Below are positions 12,525 through 25,622 of a DNA stretch of 64,000 nucleotides, in pieces. How positions within the stretch are numbered: position 1 is the first letter of the stretch; each line of letters starts with the position of its first letter. Source of the DNA: Adineta steineri (Eukaryota; Rotifera; Eurotatoria; Adinetida; Adinetidae); NCBI GenBank assembly GCA_905250115.1, contig CAJNOI010000016.1, positions 489,980 to 553,979 of the forward strand, given 5' to 3'. A program made the translations under genes and the position numbers. The notes under the pieces were generated by a model. That model ran no database searches. It was not told where the DNA came from and saw only the letters and a list, made by a program, of their open reading frames with translations.

Positions 12525-12803
12525 ATGACTGATCGTACTTTAATTGAAAAACTTAAACAACAGATTGCAAACGCAACTAACCTCAATAAATTATTTGAAA
12601 ATGAAAAATTTTTAAATGAACTAAAAAAATTATCATCAACTGGACAATTAGAAATTTTCAAAGAACATAAAGATAAATTTATTGAATTAAGTAAGAATCC
12701 ACAATCAGCAATCGCAAAATGGACTGGCAATTTACCGAATACTGATACTGTAATACAACAAGGACAAAAACTAATTGAAAATGTGAGACATAGTCTTAAA
12801 TAA
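12525..12803 (+). CDS. Small helical protein of 92 residues, unknown
   Basis: A single open frame starting MTDRTLIEKLKQQ and ending IENVRHSLK. It is Lys/Leu/Asn-rich and predicted almost wholly alpha-helical, with no signal peptide or membrane segment. A possible polyadenylation signal (aataaaag) lies about 27 bases after the stop. The next gene, apolipoprotein-L-like, converges on it with only ~100 bases between stop codons. An earlier in-frame Met (12483) would add a Phe/Leu-rich lead translated from a T-rich stretch and is less likely. No family is recognised; the even codon use supports a real gene. Confidence 0.55.
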   Translation: MTDRTLIEKLKQQIANATNLNKLFENEKFLNELKKLSSTGQLEIFKEHKDKFIELSKNPQSAIAKWTGNLPNTDTVIQQGQKLIENVRHSLK

Positions 12804-12907
12804 ATCAGTATAAATTTATTTGAAAATAACTAATAAAAGTTGATATATATATATATACATTTATTTTTTATTTCTAATTAAATAACAATAATAGTCAGAA
12901 AATTTAA

Positions 12908-13887
12908 CTAAGGATGATAAGCATCAGCAATTCTTTGTAATTCAACTAATTGTTGTTCAAGTAATGCAATATCTTTATCTATTGATTTTAATGTTGCACT
13001 TTTTGATACCCATGTATGTATAAGATCGGCAACAGAAATAATAACGGATACACCAAGAATTTTTCCGCTAATTGTTCCAGCTGTTTTAGCACCAGTTGCA
13101 AGAGCACCAGCTAATGATGGCAATTGTCCTACAAGTTCAGCCCACGACCCTAATGTTGAAGCTGCTTGAATAGCTTGAGAAAGTTGTAAAAAATTCACTC
13201 CTGCTTTTGATACGGAATAACCAAGTGAATAAACAGTAACAAGCCATGCTGTTATATCTTTTAAATTTGATTCACAAATTTGCATTGCCATTGAATCTTC
13301 TCTTAACATATTTGTATATTTAGTTCGTAGACGTTTTTCAATAACACTTTCTGTAATTGAAGTGCCTAGAAATCATAAATAATTATATATATATCGAAAT
13401 AAAATAAATTAATAAACATACCAAGACTAGTGGCAGTACCAGCAAGTAATACTGGAACACCAACAGGTGGAAAAACAAAACATAAAATTCCACCAATAAT
13501 AGATGCTGAATTACCAACTGTATTAGCAATTTTTCCATTTAAAATATGTTTAGCCATACGTGTACGAAGTTCTTTTAAACCTACAATTGTTGCTTGACGT
13601 TTTTCAAGAAAATCTTTTAATGGTTCAATTGATGGAGGTTCAATAACTGCAGGTGCGCCAGGTTTTTGTTCTTCAGCTATTGATTGTAATTCAACAAGTG
13701 TTGGATATGGTGTAAGTTTAACAGGTGATTCATCGACTTGATCTTCTTGATCTTTAACTTCTGTTGCAACCGTATCCAATACTGGATATAAACCATCTGG
13801 CTTGAAAATTGGTTCAATATAAAATTTACTCTTCATCATATGGTTTTTTGGTAATGGGACTAAACCAGCACCAGCTAATGCTTCCAT
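12908..13887 (-). CDS. Apolipoprotein-L-like protein
   Basis: Two exons (13887-13422 and 13365-12908) give 307 residues. The N-terminal third is hydrophilic and proline-rich. From about residue 120 the protein matches the apolipoprotein L plan: an amphipathic helix, a hydrophobic hairpin (ASIIGGILCFVFPPVGVPVL followed by LAGTATSLGTSITESVIEK), a helical linker and further hydrophobic Gly/Ala-rich stretches (LAGALATGAKTAGTISGKIL), then a C-terminal helix. Vertebrate APOL proteins insert into membranes and form ion channels; invertebrate homologues are poorly understood. No signal peptide is seen, so it is probably intracellular. The assignment rests on the hydrophobic hairpin and its flanks. 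Confidence 0.6.
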
Positions 13888-14194
13888 TGTGAAACTTGTC
13901 GTTTTTCTTTTATATCTAAATGAAGAATGTTCTTGTTTTTTTTCTACAAAGTATGCAAACTTTAGTTCTCACCTTTCGTAAATATGTTATTAATCTTGAT
14001 GCTCTTTTCGTTCTTGCTTTTTTTTATGATGGAATGATGGAGCGATGCAATACTATTTATTCGAAAACGTTCTATGTATTCCTTTTTTCAAACAATTTTT
14101 ATATTTCTCTGTCAGTCAGCAGCACTTGTATATGAGTCATAATGGAAATACAGCCTACGCATGCAGGAGTAGTAAACTTCTGTTCTTTTTTTTT

Positions 14195-14235
14195 GCTTGA
14201 AGGCGTTGTTCTTCGTTCTTTTTTCTCCTTCAAGC
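14195..14235. repeat. Short inverted repeat (9-bp arms)
   Basis: gcttgaagg at 14195-14203 pairs with ccttcaagc at 14227-14235 across a 23-base pyrimidine-rich loop. It is short enough to be chance. Confidence 0.3.
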
Positions 14236-15243
14236 ATCGTTCGAGAAGGTGAAGAAGAAAAAAGAACGCTACTGGTTCTATCACTGCCTCGTTCTTTCAA
14301 GGCGATGACGCATCCAGTATTGAGTCAGAAAAAAAAAGAAATGAATATATATTCTGTCATTTTCATAATATGAATCAAATCACATAATTGACATAAAAGT
14401 AAACTTGTCAATAATCGATCAAAAAAAGATTGAAATAATGAAATTCATTTTCAATTTACATAAAATGAATCACATAGAAAAATACTTTTAGGCGAATAAA
14501 GGTTATAATCTAATTATTATTTGACGAATGAATATCCATGCTTCACATTTAAATGTTTAATCAATAGAGAATTCTATATTTTTTTTTGCAATAACAGTAA
14601 CTGATTTGCATCATGTTACGGAATGGTTCTAGATTTTAAAATATATATAAATTGCGTGTTGATATATCCTCAATAACTATTAAGACTTTTTACTGTAATA
14701 TGAATCGATACATATTAACAAGCATCTCATTGTTTATGAAAACTTTATAATCAGTGATAAATTAAAAACAGTAGTTAACTGTATGTCAGTTGTTATTTTT
14801 AGTTTGTCTAGGTAGTCATCATTATTCAAGATAAAAGAATAGGTATGCATACACAAACACACAGAAAAAAATCTCAAATTCAAGCAACTGCTGTAATCGA
14901 CTACCGTATTTTGTTTTATTCTTTTTTTTATCAAATTGAATATAACCCACCTACATATTTGTACGAATAAGAATTGTGATTCATTGAAAAATAGCGATTT
15001 CTTCAATCGAAACGATGAATATTTAGTTTAGTGACAAATAATAACAAAAGGTGAAAGAGAACACACGAGTCATAAATTACCTGTGAATCTCTCACAACAT
15101 TCCTGTGTTTTTTCTTTTTTCTATAACTCATACATTATCATCACTGGTTGCTGACACATACCGTGCTTCTATACGAACGAAAGAAATATCATACTAAAAA
15201 AGGAGAAAAAAAAATAATTGAGTAGGAGGAGTCAAGCTTTAAC

Positions 15244-15259
15244 TATATATATATAAAAA
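15244..15259 (+). promoter_or_regulatory. Possible TATA box of the LIM gene
   Basis: A tatatatatataaaaaa run sits about 55-70 bases before the LIM-protein start codon and could be its TATA element. In DNA this AT-rich the match is weak evidence. Confidence 0.25.
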
Positions 15260-15312
15260 ACGAAACTAAATAAATGTTAAAAGATACAAACTCATTGTAA
15301 AACAGAATAAAG

Positions 15313-17405
15313 ATGTCCTCAACATCGTCAAGAACTTCAGCTAATGACAGCACTTCTGCATCAACATATCGTGTCAACTATTCAGAATATGTAGCAGAGT
15401 AAGTATCAATATCTCACACTTTTTTTTTTGTTGTTGATTGTATTCTATTGATAGTCATAGAATAGGTTAATAGTTATAAAAAAAATAATGCTAATCGATT
15501 TCGAAGAGGACTTTTTTTATATTCTCTAAAGGCCTGAAATATGTAAAACATAATGTCACAACACTCTAAATCAACAAAGTCGACGTTGTTTTTTATGAAT
15601 CGTATTTCGTTTTTTTTCTTTTATTTTACTCAGTTACTTTACCTATTTTTGTATTTTAGTATTACTAATAGTCCAAAAACATCACGCAAGTTAGCAACAA
15701 CCGGTATTGGACATCATATCAATCCATTACATAATCAATATCCAAATCGACCAAATCAACCAACACAACCGCAACAACAACATACAGGAGGAATGCCACA
15801 ATACGGTGGTGCTGCTGAAAAATGTGCTCGATGTTTAAAAGCTGTCTATTTAGCAGAAAAAAAAGTTGGAGCTGGCCGAGTATGTATTTTAATTAGTAAT
15901 CAAATTTAATAAATTAAATATTGTTTTTTTTTGTCTAGTCATATCACTCCAGTTGTTTCAATTGTTATACATGTAAACGAAAATTAGATGCAACAACATT
16001 ATCTGAACATAAAGGTGAAATTTATTGTAAACCATGTTATACAAAACAATTTGGTGCTCATGGTTTAATCAGTGGTGTAACAATGTCAACTGAACATACA
16101 ACAACACATCAAACTTATACTTCACGTCGTTCATCAGTTGGTAATGATCTTGATAGTACACCTGCTCCAACATTCCAACAAACAAGACAACGTGCTAATT
16201 CAAGTGAAAATCTCTTTCGAGATGATTATAATCCAACAAAAAATGATCAATTCTCACAAAAATATCCACGACCTATCGATGTCTCATATGAACAAACATC
16301 AAATAAGAAAAATAATGGAGTTGATATTCTTGTTGATACAAAATATCAAAGACCATCCAGTCCAACAGGATTCGCAAAACCTGTTGATACAAAATATCAA
16401 ACACCAACTAGTCCAATTGGATTCGAAAAAGTTGTTGATACAAAATATCAACGACCATCAAGCCCAATAGGTTTTGGAAGACCTGCTGATACAAATACCA
16501 ATAATAATCAGCAACGACCAAGTCAAATTGAAGACGATCGAAGAAAATATTCATATGATGGTGATAGAATATCTTATGGTAGTGGAGCATCAGCTATGGT
16601 TGATATACCTATTGTTGTACAAACTAAACGATCAGATACAACAATTGATCGAATGGAATTGCCAGTTAATCCAATAAGAGATAATGAACGTAGTCGAAGT
16701 CCATCAATAACATCCAATGATTCTTATCAACGACAAAGTAATCTTTCAGGTAAAATAAACTTTCTATTGTTTATCAATATAATCATCATCTTCTTTTGTT
16801 ATAGATGACTATTCTCGTTTACATATCAATGAAGATAAAAATAATCAAAAATATTCCAATGATAATTCAATGAATACAATTCCATCGAAAAATCCACTTT
16901 CAACACAAAATTATTATCATTCATCATCAACATCATCATATGAAAGTAAATATAGAGGTTCAACATCAAATACAAATAATTATGAACGTGAACAATTTCG
17001 TTCACGAGAATCATCACCATCAGCAGTTGCTCCTAATCGATATCAATCATCTTCACCAACAACTGGTTATAGTTCATCATCAACAACAATACGTACTTAT
17101 CCAGTAGAAACAACACCTTATAAACCACAACATGAGTATTTTAATGTAAGATTTGTTTTTTTTGTTATTCTTATGTATAATAATTGTTTTTTTTTCAACA
17201 TTTTCAGACTCAAATCTCAACAGACTTGGATGAACGACGTCCATCATCAACATCATCGCAAAATACTTCTCGCGTATCAACAGGTTTAACTGATTTCGTA
17301 GCAAAAACAAATATTGCAGGACATTCAACTGGCAATAACTTTTCAGCATTAGGTGCCTTAATTACTAAACCTCGACACCAAAGCGATGATGATTTTGATA
17401 ATTAA
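15313..17405 (+). CDS. Single-LIM-domain protein with long disordered tail
   Basis: Five exons (15313-15398, 15660-15879, 15939-16749, 16805-17145, 17208-17405) join to 551 residues. One LIM zinc-binding domain lies at about residues 84-137: CARC, then H/C ligands in SYHSSCFNCYTC, then YCKPCY, followed by the Gly-rich FGAHGLISG linker seen in cysteine-rich (CRP/CRIP) proteins. The remaining ~400 residues are Ser/Thr/Gln/Asn-rich and look disordered. They include three tandem 17-residue repeats built on VDTKYQRPSSPxGF at 16332-16484. LIM proteins act as protein-docking adaptors at actin structures or in the nucleus. The first intron (~260 bp) is unusually long for this window. Confidence 0.85.
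16332..16484 (+). repeat. Three tandem 51-bp coding repeats
   Basis: Three in-frame 17-residue units (VDTKYQRPSSPTGFAKP and two variants), with the start of a degenerate fourth. They lie within the disordered tail of the LIM protein. Confidence 0.8.
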
Positions 17406-17880
17406 AAACTTCCATTGCTTATTTTTTTTTTGATCATTGGTATTTTGTAGTTGTCTGCTTGATTTATTTTTTATACGCTCGTTTTTTTATTATTATTTTA
17501 ATCGTTGAACAAAGAAAAGATAAAGAAACTTATATATATATATATATATTTAAATTCAATTCAAATCTTATTGCATTAAGTTATTTGTTTTTATTCGCTT
17601 GTTGTACGGTTTTCTGTTTTGTTTCACTAGCATCAAAACAATACATACAAACACAGATACAGAAACATATAATGAAGAAGAGGAGAAAAAAAAAGAACAA
17701 GAAACACAAGCGGAAGAAAGAAACATACTCATAGGATTTTGTTTTATCGAGTAATTTTTTTTAAACCTTTCTGTACAGAATAATAAGAAAGAAAAAAGTG
17801 AGAATTTAAAATATTTCTTGGTTACTCTCTCTATCTCTCTTTGTAAATCGTCTTACTATTTGGACGAATACATTTTGGTT
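17406..17880. other. 3' flanks of convergent genes
   Basis: Between the LIM stop and the CECR2-like stop. Contains T-rich runs and a TA microsatellite near 17532-17548; no gene is seen. Confidence 0.4.
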
Positions 17881-20642
17881 TTATGTTAATGAATCAGATT
17901 GTATTTGAGAAGTAATAACAGATTGGGATGATGAAAGAGTATTTTCTGTATTATGATCAACATTTTTTTCCACTGTTGTTATATGTTGACCTTGTTTAGC
18001 TAACAGTGCACGAAGGATAGCACTAAAATCTATACTATTTGTCGATGATGTTGAAGGATTTATAGATGAATTCGTTGATGAATTTTTTGTTTTTTGTTGA
18101 TGTTCAAGAAGTAATCGATTAAGAACTTGTACAGTTGGTAAAGAAGTTTGTTGTTGTGGTTGATTTTGAGATTGATTATTATTATTATTTATTGAAGATT
18201 TCGTATTTGATAATGATGATTTACGTTTATGTATATTATCTGTTGATGAATTTGTTGATTCATGACGAATAAAATATGAATGATCATGATATACAATAGA
18301 TGCAGGAGAATTTGGATCAATTGTTATATATATTGGCACAGATGTTGTTGAATGACGTGCCTAGAAAAATTCAAATTATTTAGATATAAAAACAAAAGAA
18401 ATAATTTACGCGTTTTGAACTTGGTATTGGAACATATTCGGCTTCATCATCATTATCATCATCACTTAAACCAGCTAGTTGTCGATAATTTTTTCTTGGT
18501 CTTGTATTATTATTTTTATCTCGAGTTATTGTTGTTGATGTTGATTCATGTAAACGTCTTTTTAGTGGATTAAAATCATCAATATCATCATCAAAGTGTG
18601 GTGTCATCGGTTGACATTCCGACCAACATTCTTTAAAATAACGAAGAAGACGATTCGCTAATCGACCCATAACTAAAAATTAAAATGAAAATAATTACAT
18701 TGTCTTTTTGTTTAGTTAACTTACTGCTTCGTTTGCCATTGTACTGTTCGCAATTAGCTACCATTAATTCAATATCTCGAATAAATTCCGAAGAATTATT
18801 AACATAAATTTTATTATTTATTTTTTCTTGTATTGTTGATAGATCAATTGGATTCTAAGTATAAGACAAAATATATTTTATATTGATTAAAATTCTAATT
18901 TTACTTCTATAATTGTGAAATAATTAGGTGCTAATTCTTCAGTAACAGGTTCAAGAAATGGCCAACTGTTCTCATTTGTTCGTAATAAAGTTATTACTAA
19001 AAATAAATCGATGATTTTTAAAACTATATAAATCATAATAATATTACCTTTTTGATGTACATCACTGGTGTCTAATCGATTACTAGATTCATCATTTAAT
19101 GCTGATGATTCATTGCTATTTTCTGATAATTCTGAACCATCAGCAATACCTGTTAATGATCCAGCTGCTGCACGTCGTCGAATACGATCAGCACGTTCTT
19201 TAAAATAAAAATAAATTTATGTTACAAAATTAGTTCTAAAATTATTATTATTATTATTATCAAACCTTCTCTTCGTTTGACACGTTCATTACGTTCTAAA
19301 CGTTCTTTTTCTTTTGCAATTGTTTCTTCTTGTCGACGTTTAAATTCAAGAAATTTTTCATGTCGTGTTTTTTGTTCTTGTGTTATTTCTTCGAATTCAA
19401 GACGTTGCTGTCGTTTAGCTTCAAGACGTGTTGATGAACGTTTTGGTTCATAAGATGTCCAACGACGTTGTCTATCACGTTCTTTACGTGCATATATTTC
19501 AGGTAATTCAGTAATTAAAGTTACTAAACGTTCTAATAATTTTCGATCTTTAAGACTTGAATTTTTTCTCGAACATGTTTTACGAAAATTTTCAATAAAT
19601 AAATTCCATTCATCTAATGTACGACATACACATTCCCATGTTGATGTTCTAAATAAAAAAATGGAAGAACTGAACATCTGGTAGATATATATACAAATAA
19701 TTGATTGGAAACTATTGCAATGCTTAAGTACGTTTAAAAACTTTATAGAACAAACCACTTAAGCACTTCATCTAATTGTATACTTAGATGTCGTAGTTTT
19801 TAGGATTTTTTAAAAATCTTATTATGAAACAATAAAAGTTAGACTAAGTGAAAGAACTTACTCAGTATCTTTACTCGATGAATCAATATAAAGACGAGTA
19901 TCGCCAAAATACCATAATTTATTTCCACGTGAATCCTCACCAAATGGTTCAAAGCGAAGTGAATCAGCTGGCATATTCTAAAAAGAAATCATTTAATCAT
20001 TCTAATTTATTAAATTTTTGTTTTATTACTTCTGTAACTTGTTCAATATCAGGTCGATTAAGTCTTGAGTCACATAAAGAACGCAATACTGTAACTTTTT
20101 CGAAGATTCCCATTTCTTTCCATTCAGTTGTTGATATTGTATCATCGGATATTGTCATAACAAATGATGAAATAGAAGAATCAATAGTCAGATCACATCG
20201 TTTGAGTACATTGCTTAACATCATAAACATATTACCCGAACTTAAAAAACAAATATTATTTAATAAATTTTCATATTCAGTAAGACAACTTACTTGACAT
20301 GTAAACGTGTTAATCCGGAAAGTAATGATATAAGAAGTTCTTGAAGAAATGGATGAATTTCATCTGGATTATCAGATAATAAAGCATCTTCCAATTCCTA
20401 GAAAAAAACAATTTTTCGAAATAAAATAATCATATTTATTACTATGTTATTATTTACCTCTTGATGAAAATCGAAGAGTTGAAAAGCATCACAAAAAATT
20501 CGTGCATACAAAGATATATAAGGAATTTGCCAACTATTTTGCAAAGCTATTTAAAAAAAAATAAATAAACAAATTCAAAATGTTCTATTGACTTACTTTT
20601 TTGTATGTTTGATAATTGTGCATCGGGCCATTCGGATGACAT
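17881..20642 (-). CDS. CECR2-like bromodomain protein
   Basis: Eleven exons (20642-20597, 20546-20458, 20397-20294, 20240-20030, 19977-19862, 19648-19266, 19197-19048, 18996-18905, 18854-18725, 18672-18410, 18360-17881) join in phase to 687 residues. The N-terminal half follows CECR2: SWQIPYISLYARIFCDAFQL, a DDT-like helical region, SLRFEPFGEDSRGNKLWYFG, then a charged coiled coil (about 215-330). A bromodomain spans about 367-455 with NPIDLSTIQEKI, IRDIELMVANCEQYN (the Asn that binds acetyl-lysine) and a closing helix ending ECW. The C-terminal tail is Ser/Asn/Gln-rich. CECR2 partners with ISWI ATPases in chromatin remodelling. The protein is about half the length of the human one. Confidence 0.82.
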
Positions 20643-21340
20643 GGCCCTGGTTATTGTTGTTGTTGTTGTTGTTTACTTCTAAAAAACAAAACATCATTGT
20701 GTGAGTCATTATTACAGCTGACCGATATATAACTAGTTTAGTAAATCTGATGAGTCATCTTTTGAGGTTTGCTTTTATTTAAACTATTTTAATTTGATTT
20801 TTGTTTCTTTTTGTTGGATGTTTATAAAGAAAGGCTAATCAATAGAGTATGGAAGTAGGAATATTTTGTATTGAAAATTACAAATAAAATTTATTCTTTT
20901 CTATAACTAAGTTTTTTCAATGAACAAAAGAGTTTTTTTCTGTACACCTTGATTTGCTTATTAAGTTCTGTACCTATATCAATAAGGAGAAGCGTTTCTT
21001 TTTTGCAATATATTAAGCAATGTAAAGCATAGTGCAGATGACGTCACTCATTCTGTTGTTTTTTTCTTCTTTTTTTTCCTGTTTTGATATAATTAACCAA
21101 TAAGAAAATTTCTTCGACGAAAAATAAAAATCTTATTTTTGAAATTTTCTTCTTAAAAATAATATTCATAATGATTAGAAGTTAGAATTTATTTTAATAT
21201 TAGATATATTATCTTTAAGAAAAGAGGTCACTACAATCATATTTTGTTCTTGATTACACGATTGATATTTTGACTGAGTTTATTTGTTGGTTTTTTTTGT
21301 TTTACTGAAAAAAAACGAAAAGATTTTACTAAAATAAATC
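20643..21340. other. Divergent promoter region (CECR2-like / NDUFS8)
   Basis: About 700 bases between divergent start codons. Apart from a candidate trans-splice acceptor for the CECR2-like gene near 20679, no element is recognised. Confidence 0.4.
20679..20696 (-). other. Candidate trans-splice (or 5'-UTR) acceptor, CECR2-like gene
   Basis: On the minus strand a T-run ends in tttttag about 37 bases before the start codon of the CECR2-like gene. It fits a 3' splice site but no matching donor was sought outside the gene. Confidence 0.3.
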
Positions 21341-22360
<1,020 letters not shown>

Positions 22361-22489
22361 AAATGATTTATAGACATAACATTTTTTTTCTTCTTGTGTA
22401 AAAATGAATCTGATTTTGTCCTAGTAAAAAAAACAAAAGACTGTAGCAACCGTTAATAAAAAAGAAAACAAAATCTTATCCTCATATGT

Positions 22490-22505
22490 CATAACCCTAT
22501 TTTAG
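22490..22505 (+). other. Candidate trans-splice acceptor before DDX55
   Basis: An accctattttag tract ends 17 bases before the DDX55 start, in the short spacer after NDUFS8. This is the position expected if a spliced leader is added to a downstream operon gene. Confidence 0.35.
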
Positions 22506-22522
22506 ATTTAATCTGATAAAAA

Positions 22523-24794
22523 ATGAGTAAAACTAATGAAACATTTACTGATCGTTGGCCATCAACAATAAATCCGAAAATTTTAACATTTTTAAAAAGT
22601 AAAGATTTCAATAAAATGACTCCAGTTCAGGTAGATTAATAAAAAATAAAACAAAAAAAAAGATAAGAGATAATTATTATTCAATCTAGGCTATAACAAT
22701 ACCACTTTTTCTTCAACATAAAGATGTTTGTGTTGAAGCTATTACTGGTAGTGGAAAAACTCTTGCATTTATTGTACCAATTCTTGAAACGCTTTTGAAA
22801 AAATATACAAGTGAAACTCGTTTTGATAAATATAATGTTCATTCATTAATTATTTCACCAACACGTGAATTAGCTCAACAAACATACGATATAGCAAATG
22901 AATTTATTCAATTTTTTGATGATCAAGAACGTTTCTCATGTATTACATTTATTGGTGGTACTAAACATGATTATGATATAAAACAATTTCAAAATCATGG
23001 TGGAACTATTATTATAGCAACACCAGGTCGTATTGAAGAATTATTGAAAATAAAAACAGATTCATTTAATCTTGTCGCAAATCTTAAAAGTCTTGTTAGT
23101 AATTTATTAATTATATATTCATATCAATTTTCTTTTTTTATTTAGGAAATGCTTATCTTAGATGAAGCTGATCGTTTATTAGATTTGGGATTTTTAACAA
23201 GGTAAAATTTTTTTGAATCAATACAACTCTTAGATTATATTATTCTCTATTTCTATAGTATAAATATGATATTAGAAGCTCTTCCTAAACAACGACGAAC
23301 TGGTTTATTTTCTGCAACTCAAACTGATGAATTAGAGAAATTAATTCGAGCTGGTCTTCGAAATCCTGTACGAATAACTGTTAAACAAACTGGTTCTGCT
23401 GCCGATCAACGTACTCCATCAACATTAAAAAATTTCTACATGGTACTTTTTATTTTCTATAATAATATCATCTCTTTTTCTTTAATAAGATTTGTGAACC
23501 AAATGAAAAATTAAATCAATTAATTCATTTTATAAATGAAAATCGTCCAGCTAAAATAATGATTTTTCTTTCGACTTGTGCTTGTGTACAATATTTTACA
23601 AGTGTACTTAAACATATATTTAGTTCATCAAAATCAACCGCAATTTATGCTATGCATCGAAAATTACGAAATAAACGTACAGCTGTTATTGAACAATTTC
23701 GTTCTGAAACATCAACAGCTACAACAAGTATATTATTATGTACAGATATTGTCGCACGTGGTATTGATTTACCTGATGTTGATTGGGTTATTCAATATGA
23801 TCCACCAACAACAGTTGTTCAATTTGTTCATCGGTAAAAGACAAACTTAATTCATAATGTCTTTATCCATTTGTTTTTAGTTGTGGTCGAACAGCTCGTC
23901 TTGGAAGACTTGGAAATGCATTATTAATGCTTTTACCAAATGAAGCTGCTTATGTTAATTTTCTTCTTAATAGTCAAAAGGTACCATTAGTTGAAATGAT
24001 GCCAGCAGATATAAATACGATTGAAAATGTTATACCAAGTGTCCGACAATTCTCAATGAATGATAAGTAAGAATTTATTATAAACGAAAAATTAAAATTT
24101 CAAATATTTATTTGATTAAAATAGAGGTGTTTATGATCGATCTAAACAAGCATTTTGTTCTTTTGTTCAAGCATATGCTAAACATGAATGTTCACTTCTT
24201 TTACGTGTCAAAGAACTTGATTTATGTGGAGTAGCGGAAGGTGCATTTGCACTTGTTACTTTACCAAGAATGCCTGAATTAAAAAATCGTGATATATCAA
24301 ATTTTAATGAAAATAAAATGATTAATCCAAATTCAATTCCATATAAAGATAAAAGTTTAGCAAAAAAACGACAAATGGAAAAAGATGATCCGCTTAAAAA
24401 ACTTAATAAACGTATCAAAGTAAAAGAAAAAATATTTTTTTCTAAATCAATTTCACTTATTTTTTTTGATTTAATAGACAGTTGCATTTTCAGAACAAAA
24501 AGAAAAAAATCTTAAGAAACGTTTGAAACGTTTACGTCGTGAACAAGTAGAAAATGAACGAATACTTGGAGCTGAAGCTGAACGTGCTGAAAATGATAAA
24601 CATATTGAAGATATTGGAAAAGAATATAGTAAATTAAAACGAACAAGAAGATTACTAAGATTCAATGTAAGAATATTTGAATTGATCTTAAAGTTTTCTC
24701 ATTATATTTTTTTTTATAGAAATTACAAAAAACTAAAAAGAAGAAAAATGAACTTGAACTAAGTGATGATGAAAAGTTATCTGACATGGAATAA
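22523..24794 (+). CDS. DDX55: DEAD-box RNA helicase DDX55 (yeast Spb4)
   Basis: Nine exons (22523-22630, 22690-23094, 23146-23201, 23259-23442, 23490-23833, 23881-24066, 24125-24419, 24478-24666, 24720-24794) give 613 residues. All helicase motifs are present in order: Q-motif region [12 protein letters not shown] (about 53-60), [24 protein letters not shown] (DEAD near 177-180), [14 protein letters not shown] and [11 protein letters not shown] (about 365-375). After the helicase core come the PLVEMM and [20 protein letters not shown] segments and a Lys-rich coiled-coil tail that set the Spb4/DDX55 group apart from other DEAD-box enzymes. Family members act in the nucleolus in assembly of the large ribosomal subunit. 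Confidence 0.93.
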
Positions 24795-25094
24795 ATGTAT
24801 CTCCATATTATTGTTATTATTTGTTTTGTTTTTTTTTAAATAAAACTTTTCAATGATTTCTATTTCTTATAACTACCGACGATGAAATATTACATAGAAA
24901 TCAAAAAAAAAAGAAAGAATGTCAATATTCTTTTCCTTCTCTCTCTCTCTTTTTTTACTTCTTAACGCCAATAGCAACATTGTCAAAGCAACATTTCTTT
25001 CTTCTTTTTTCTTGTGTATGTTTGTAAGTAGAGAAGGAAATCGAGAACAATTCAATTGTTACTATAGGTTTATATCCTTATAATAGCAAAATTT
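24795..25094. other. Spacer between DDX55 and ubiquitin-like gene
   Basis: An AT-rich spacer with an aataaaac polyadenylation-like signal near 24839 and a CT-rich run near 24940. No gene is seen. Confidence 0.4.
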
Positions 25095-25622
25095 ATGTAT
25101 CAATCTCGAGTTTTTTGTCTAAAACTTCAATTACATTTTGGTGGTGATATACATGAAATATCTGTACCAGCATATGATGGTGCTGAGCCAACTGTTGAAG
25201 ATTTAATGAACGTTATTGAACATGATTTTCGAGTACCACGAGCATTACAAAATCTTGTCTTTCATGGACAAGAATTACATCGACAGCCTGATGCTGTATT
25301 AAGTTGTTTTGGTATTAAAAATCTCGGTATTATTCGATTAGTAGGTCGAATGGCACCAGCAGATCAAATTCAACAAATTAATTCTCAATACAACATGAAT
25401 TCATGTCAACAATCAAATATGATTGCAACATTTAATACAACTGAACAGAATTTACCATCATATTACTATGAACAACTTCGTTCTATTGGTACTCAATATG
25501 ATCCACCTCCACCACCCACACCAAATAAAGATCAACCACCTTCAACACCTGATAAAACACAATTATCTCAACGATCAAATGATGAGGAACAAACCGCCAC
25601 ATCAAATATAGAACAATCATAG
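25095..25622 (+). CDS. Ubiquitin-like-domain protein with Pro/Gln-rich tail
   Basis: A single-exon protein of 175 residues. Residues ~8-85 form a ubiquitin-like fold: KLQLHFGGDIHEISVPAY, then PTVEDLMNVIEHDFRVPRALQNLVFHGQELHR, then IKNLGIIRLVG. The VP-x-x-x-Q-x-L-x-F-x-G-x-x-L pattern is closest to the N-terminal ubiquitin-like domain of BAG1-type co-chaperones. No BAG three-helix domain follows; instead the tail is Gln/Asn/Pro-rich with a run of prolines near residue 138. There is no C-terminal Gly-Gly, so it is not a conjugated modifier. Possible roles are docking to the proteasome or to chaperones, which is inference from the domain only. Confidence 0.6.
   Translation: MYQSRVFCLKLQLHFGGDIHEISVPAYDGAEPTVEDLMNVIEHDFRVPRALQNLVFHGQELHRQPDAVLSCFGIKNLGIIRLVGRMAPADQIQQINSQYNMNSCQQSNMIATFNTTEQNLPSYYYEQLRSIGTQYDPPPPPTPNKDQPPSTPDKTQLSQRSNDEEQTATSNIEQS

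Larger units (their letters stand above)
13888..15312. other. Intergenic region
   Basis: About 1.4 kb between divergent genes, presumably carrying both promoters. The part at 14100-14330 is locally richer in G+C and in pyrimidine/purine tracts. Frames at 13920-14135 and 14734-15006 show no protein character. Confidence 0.4.

Noticed and set aside
14734-15006. 90-residue minus-strand frame
   Set aside because: No recognisable features; length is expected by chance in AT-rich DNA.
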